This document shows, piece after piece, positions 61,581-64,000 of a DNA stretch of 64,000 nt. Position 1 is the first letter of the stretch; the number at the start of each line of letters is the position of its first letter. The notes under the pieces were generated by a model. That model was not told where the DNA came from. It did not search any database and saw only the letters and a list, made by a program, of their open reading frames with translations. This DNA comes from Kitasatospora phosalacinea (GTDB lineage: Bacteria; Actinomycetota; Actinomycetes; Streptomycetales; Streptomycetaceae): the NCBI RefSeq assembly GCF_000717185.1, contig NZ_JNYE01000051.1:33913-97912 (forward strand), written 5' to 3'. The position numbers and the translations under genes were made by a program.

Positions 61581-61609
61581 ATTAGATCCAGCTGCTGACA
61601 GCATGTCAA
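61581..61609 (-). promoter_or_regulatory. Promoter of paaI-like gene
   Basis: Minus-strand -35 TTGACA (61604-61609), 17-bp spacer, -10 TCTAAT (61581-61586). A dyad TGACAGCATGTCA (61596-61608) overlaps the -35 box and may be an operator. Confidence 0.6.
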
Positions 61610-61814
61610 TGCGGCCCCGCCCGGCACTGTCAAGTCACGCCGCCCACGGCACCGCCGGGCCCGGCCCCACGTCCGGACCCGGCGGCGGGGTGGAAGCACC
61701 ATCCTGCGGGGGCGGGCTTGCCTTCCGGCTGCGTCCGCCTGACGCGCCGCGGCTGCGCCACCGCGCCCGGGACGGAGGCGGGAGGACGAGGACGGGGCGG
61801 GCCCGGGGCGGGGG

Positions 61815-64000
61815 TCAGCGGGGGGAGAGCAGGTCGGCGCGGTGGCGGTGGGCGGCGGCGGTCCGGGGCTCACCGGCGGCGTCCTCGGCGCGGGCCAGGG
61901 CGCGCAGGACGTCGGCGGTGGCCTCGTCGTGGCCGATCCGTTCGGCCTCGGTGAGGGCGGCGCCGAGGCGGGCCCTGGCCTCGGGGTGGCGGCCGAGGCC
62001 GGAGAGGGCCTCGCCCGCGGCGCCGTGCAGCAGGACGCGGCGCGGGTCGGGGCGTTCGCCGGTGCTCAGCGCGAGGCCGTGCAGGGCGTGGTCGAGGGCC
62101 TGCCGGGGGCGTCCGGCGTCCAGGTGGTGGCGGGCGAGGTGCTGGTGGGCGAGGGCGACGGTGTGCGGGTGGTCGGCGGCCAGCGCGATCTCCAGGGCCT
62201 GGGCGAGGCCGGTCCCGGCGGCGGTGTGCTCGGCGAGTTCGGTGTGGACGGCCGCCAGGTTGATCAGCGCGATGGCCCGGCCGACCTGGTTGCCCGCCCG
62301 GACGGCGAGCTCGGCGGCGGGGCCGAGGCAGGCCGCGGCCTCGTGCAGTCGGCGGTTGGAGACCAGCACCCAGCCGAGCAGCGCCCGCACCTGGCTCTCG
62401 CCGTCCAGGTGGTCGGCCTCCATCGCCGCCTCCAGGGCGAACTGGAGCTGCGGCACCCAGCCGTCGCGGACCCGGCGCAGGATCAGCGGCCACTGGGTGA
62501 GCACCAGCCGCCAGGCGCGCTCGGGGTCGGCGGTGGCGATCACCTCGGCGAGCGTCTCGCGGTGCGCACCGAGCCACTGCAGGGCCTCCCCGGCGGTGCC
62601 GAACCCGGGGACGGCCCGCGGGCGCCGACTGGTCGCGGGCGGCTCGCAGCAGGGCCTGCTGGCGGGTTCGGCGCACTGCGCGGCGGCCAGGCCCGCGTAC
62701 AGGTACTGGTCGGCGAGCCGGGCCCGGGCCGCCCGCTGCTCGGCCCGGTCGGTCTCGGCGGCGAGCTGGCGGGCGTACAGCCAGACCAGGTCGTGCAGGA
62801 CGTACTGCTCGGCGCCGGTCTCGGTGACCAGGTGGGTGGCCGCGAGCTGCTCCAACGCCTCGGCGGCGGCCCGGTGTTCGAGGTCGGCGAGGGCGGCGGC
62901 GGTGTACGCGTCGACCATCGGACCGGGGTGCAGGCCGAGGGTGCGCAGCAACCGGGCCGCGGTGGGCGGGAGTTGCTCGTGGGAGATCCGCAACGCGCTG
63001 GCCACGCTGATCTCCTCCGCCGCCAGATGGATCAACCGGCGCTGCTCGTTGCGCAGTTGGTCGGCGACGACGGCCAGGCCGCGGCGCGGGTCGGCGGCGG
63101 CCTTGGCGGCGGCGATCCGCAGCGCGAGCGGCAATCCGTCGCACAGGTCGGCGAGTTCGCGGGCCGCCTCGGGCTCGGCGGCGACCCGGTCCGGGCCCAG
63201 GACGCGGGACAGCAGCGCCGCCGACTCCTCCGGCCGCAGCACCGACAGCGGGACGGGGCGGGCGAGTTCGGAGGCGACCAGGCCGAGCATCCGGTTCCTG
63301 CTGGTGACCAGCGCGGCCGAGTCCGCCCCGGCCGGCAGCAGCGGGCGGACCTGCTCGGACTCGCGCGCGTTGTCGACCACCACCAGCAGCCGACGGCCGG
63401 TGGTGGCCCGCCGGTAGAGCGCGGCCCGCCCGGCCAGGGTCGGCGGCAGGTCCGCCGGGTCGACGCCCAGAGCGGCCAGGAACTCGGCCAGCACGTCGGC
63501 GAGTTCGCGGTCGGGACGGTCGCTGAACCCGCCGAGGTCGGCGAACAGCACACCGTCGGGGAAGCGCGGGCCGTGCCGGTGCGCCCAGTCCAGCACCAAA
63601 GCGGTCTTCCCGACCCCGGCGGGCCCGGTGACCAGGGCGATCGCCCCGTCCGGACCGGCACGCAACGCGTCGCCCAGGGCGGTGAGTTCGGCATCCCGAC
63701 CGTAGAAGCCGCGCGGGGCACGGGGCAGCAGGTCGACGCCGGGCAGCGGCACCGCGAGCGCGAGGGCTGGGGCTGGGGCTGGGATAGGCGCGGGGGCAGG
63801 GGCAGGCGTTGGCGCATGGGCAGACGCGGGCGCGGGCGTGGGCGCATGGGCCGGGGCAGGCATGGGCGCAAGGATAGGCGCGGGCGCAGGGGCCGGGGCG
63901 GGCTCGGGTGTCGACGCGGGCGCAGGGGTGCTGGCGGAGGCAGACGCGGGCTCGGGCGCGGACGGGGTGGCGGGGGTGGGCCCGGCCACCGGTGCGGGGG
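61815..64000 (-). CDS. AfsR/SARP-like NB-ARC/TPR regulator, 5' end outside window
   Basis: The visible 724 or so residues hold an NB-ARC ATPase (ALVTGPAGVGKTALVLDWAH as Walker A, RRLLVVVDNARESEQV as Walker B, TSRNRMLGL, LCDGLPLALRIAAA). A TPR-rich C-terminus to residue 724 follows. Before the ATPase is a long Ala/Pro linker (degenerate PAPAPAP units) whose frame stays open to the window edge, so an N-terminal BTAD/OmpR-type SARP domain probably lies beyond. A GTG at 63989 is in frame but sits within the linker and is unlikely to be the true start. Such proteins activate secondary metabolism; its target is unknown. Confidence 0.8.
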   Translation of the reverse strand, partial: PAPVAGPTPATPSAPEPASASASTPAPASTPEPAPAPAPAPILAPMPAPAHAPTPAPASAHAPTPAPAPAPIPAPAPALALAVPLPGVDLLPRAPRGFYGRDAELTALGDALRAGPDGAIALVTGPAGVGKTALVLDWAHRHGPRFPDGVLFADLGGFSDRPDRELADVLAEFLAALGVDPADLPPTLAGRAALYRRATTGRRLLVVVDNARESEQVRPLLPAGADSAALVTSRNRMLGLVASELARPVPLSVLRPEESAALLSRVLGPDRVAAEPEAARELADLCDGLPLALRIAAAKAAADPRRGLAVVADQLRNEQRRLIHLAAEEISVASALRISHEQLPPTAARLLRTLGLHPGPMVDAYTAAALADLEHRAAAEALEQLAATHLVTETGAEQYVLHDLVWLYARQLAAETDRAEQRAARARLADQYLYAGLAAAQCAEPASRPCCEPPATSRRPRAVPGFGTAGEALQWLGAHRETLAEVIATADPERAWRLVLTQWPLILRRVRDGWVPQLQFALEAAMEADHLDGESQVRALLGWVLVSNRRLHEAAACLGPAAELAVRAGNQVGRAIALINLAAVHTELAEHTAAGTGLAQALEIALAADHPHTVALAHQHLARHHLDAGRPRQALDHALHGLALSTGERPDPRRVLLHGAAGEALSGLGRHPEARARLGAALTEAERIGHDEATADVLRALARAEDAAGEPRTAAAHRHRADLLSPR

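Noticed and set aside
1..64000. tRNA or rRNA genes
   Set aside because: I read the intergenic spaces for tRNA-like clover-leaf ends and rRNA motifs and saw none; a covariance-model search would be needed to be sure.

Overview
The window is very GC-rich DNA with codon use strongly biased to G/C in third positions. It carries many families typical of Streptomycetaceae: an AfsR-type NB-ARC/TPR regulator, TPR-type XRE regulators, a SpoIIE-type phosphatase, a DUF5997 gene beside a LysR-type gene, and an intradiol dioxygenase fused to a chitin/cellulose-binding module. It is most likely chromosomal DNA of a Streptomyces or Kitasatospora; the genus cannot be fixed from the sequence alone.

Layout. 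1-9.8 kb: DUF421 membrane protein, a membrane-anchored SpoIIE phosphatase with a transporter-like N-terminus, a double-VOC protein, a class V aminotransferase-fold enzyme, an atypical signal peptidase I, a bacterial serpin and a secreted intradiol dioxygenase. 9.8-17.7 kb: an AraC regulator preceded by a DasR-type site, then a galactose block (DeoR regulator, galK, galT) and pgm, with shared operator-like tandem sites and strong hairpin terminators, then a MerR regulator with a textbook 19-bp-spacer promoter. 17.7-24.1 kb: a 5.8-kb island bounded by two nearly identical 117-bp copies of the 3' part of a LysR-type gene. It carries a TPR regulator with a chimeric C-terminus, a broken sugar epimerase, a GT2 glycosyltransferase, an HD phosphohydrolase and an uncharacterised 452-residue protein with a possible ADP-ribosyltransferase-like motif. 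The LysR gene at the right edge is itself broken.

24.2-42.4 kb: DUF5997 protein, secreted adenosine deaminase, an HSP90 gene translationally coupled to a large TPR protein, a second TPR protein, an amidohydrolase/amino-acid-permease pair with a divergent TetR, and a run of small genes (STAS, VOC, two paralogous membrane proteins with leaderless starts, lipoprotein, Nudix, polytopic membrane protein).

42.8-55.4 kb is the most interesting part: a compact, mostly overlapping gene set that looks like an undescribed small-molecule pathway. It contains a free-standing NRPS adenylation domain, one free-standing carrier protein, a flavin amine oxidase, three further adenylate-forming enzymes (two PaaK-like), a radical-SAM lysine-2,3-aminomutase-like enzyme, an ATP-grasp ligase, an MFS exporter and a short-chain dehydrogenase. 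No condensation or thioesterase domain is present. A perfect palindrome and a good promoter lie in front of it. 55.5-64 kb: DinB-like protein, ferritin-like diiron protein under a palindrome-overlapped promoter, a 1353-residue nitrate reductase fused to a flavodoxin/NADPH-reductase module, a PaaI-type thioesterase, and the C-terminal part of an AfsR-like regulator running off the end.

A recurrent oddity is short tandem repetition at the 3' ends of genes, several times spanning the stop codon.
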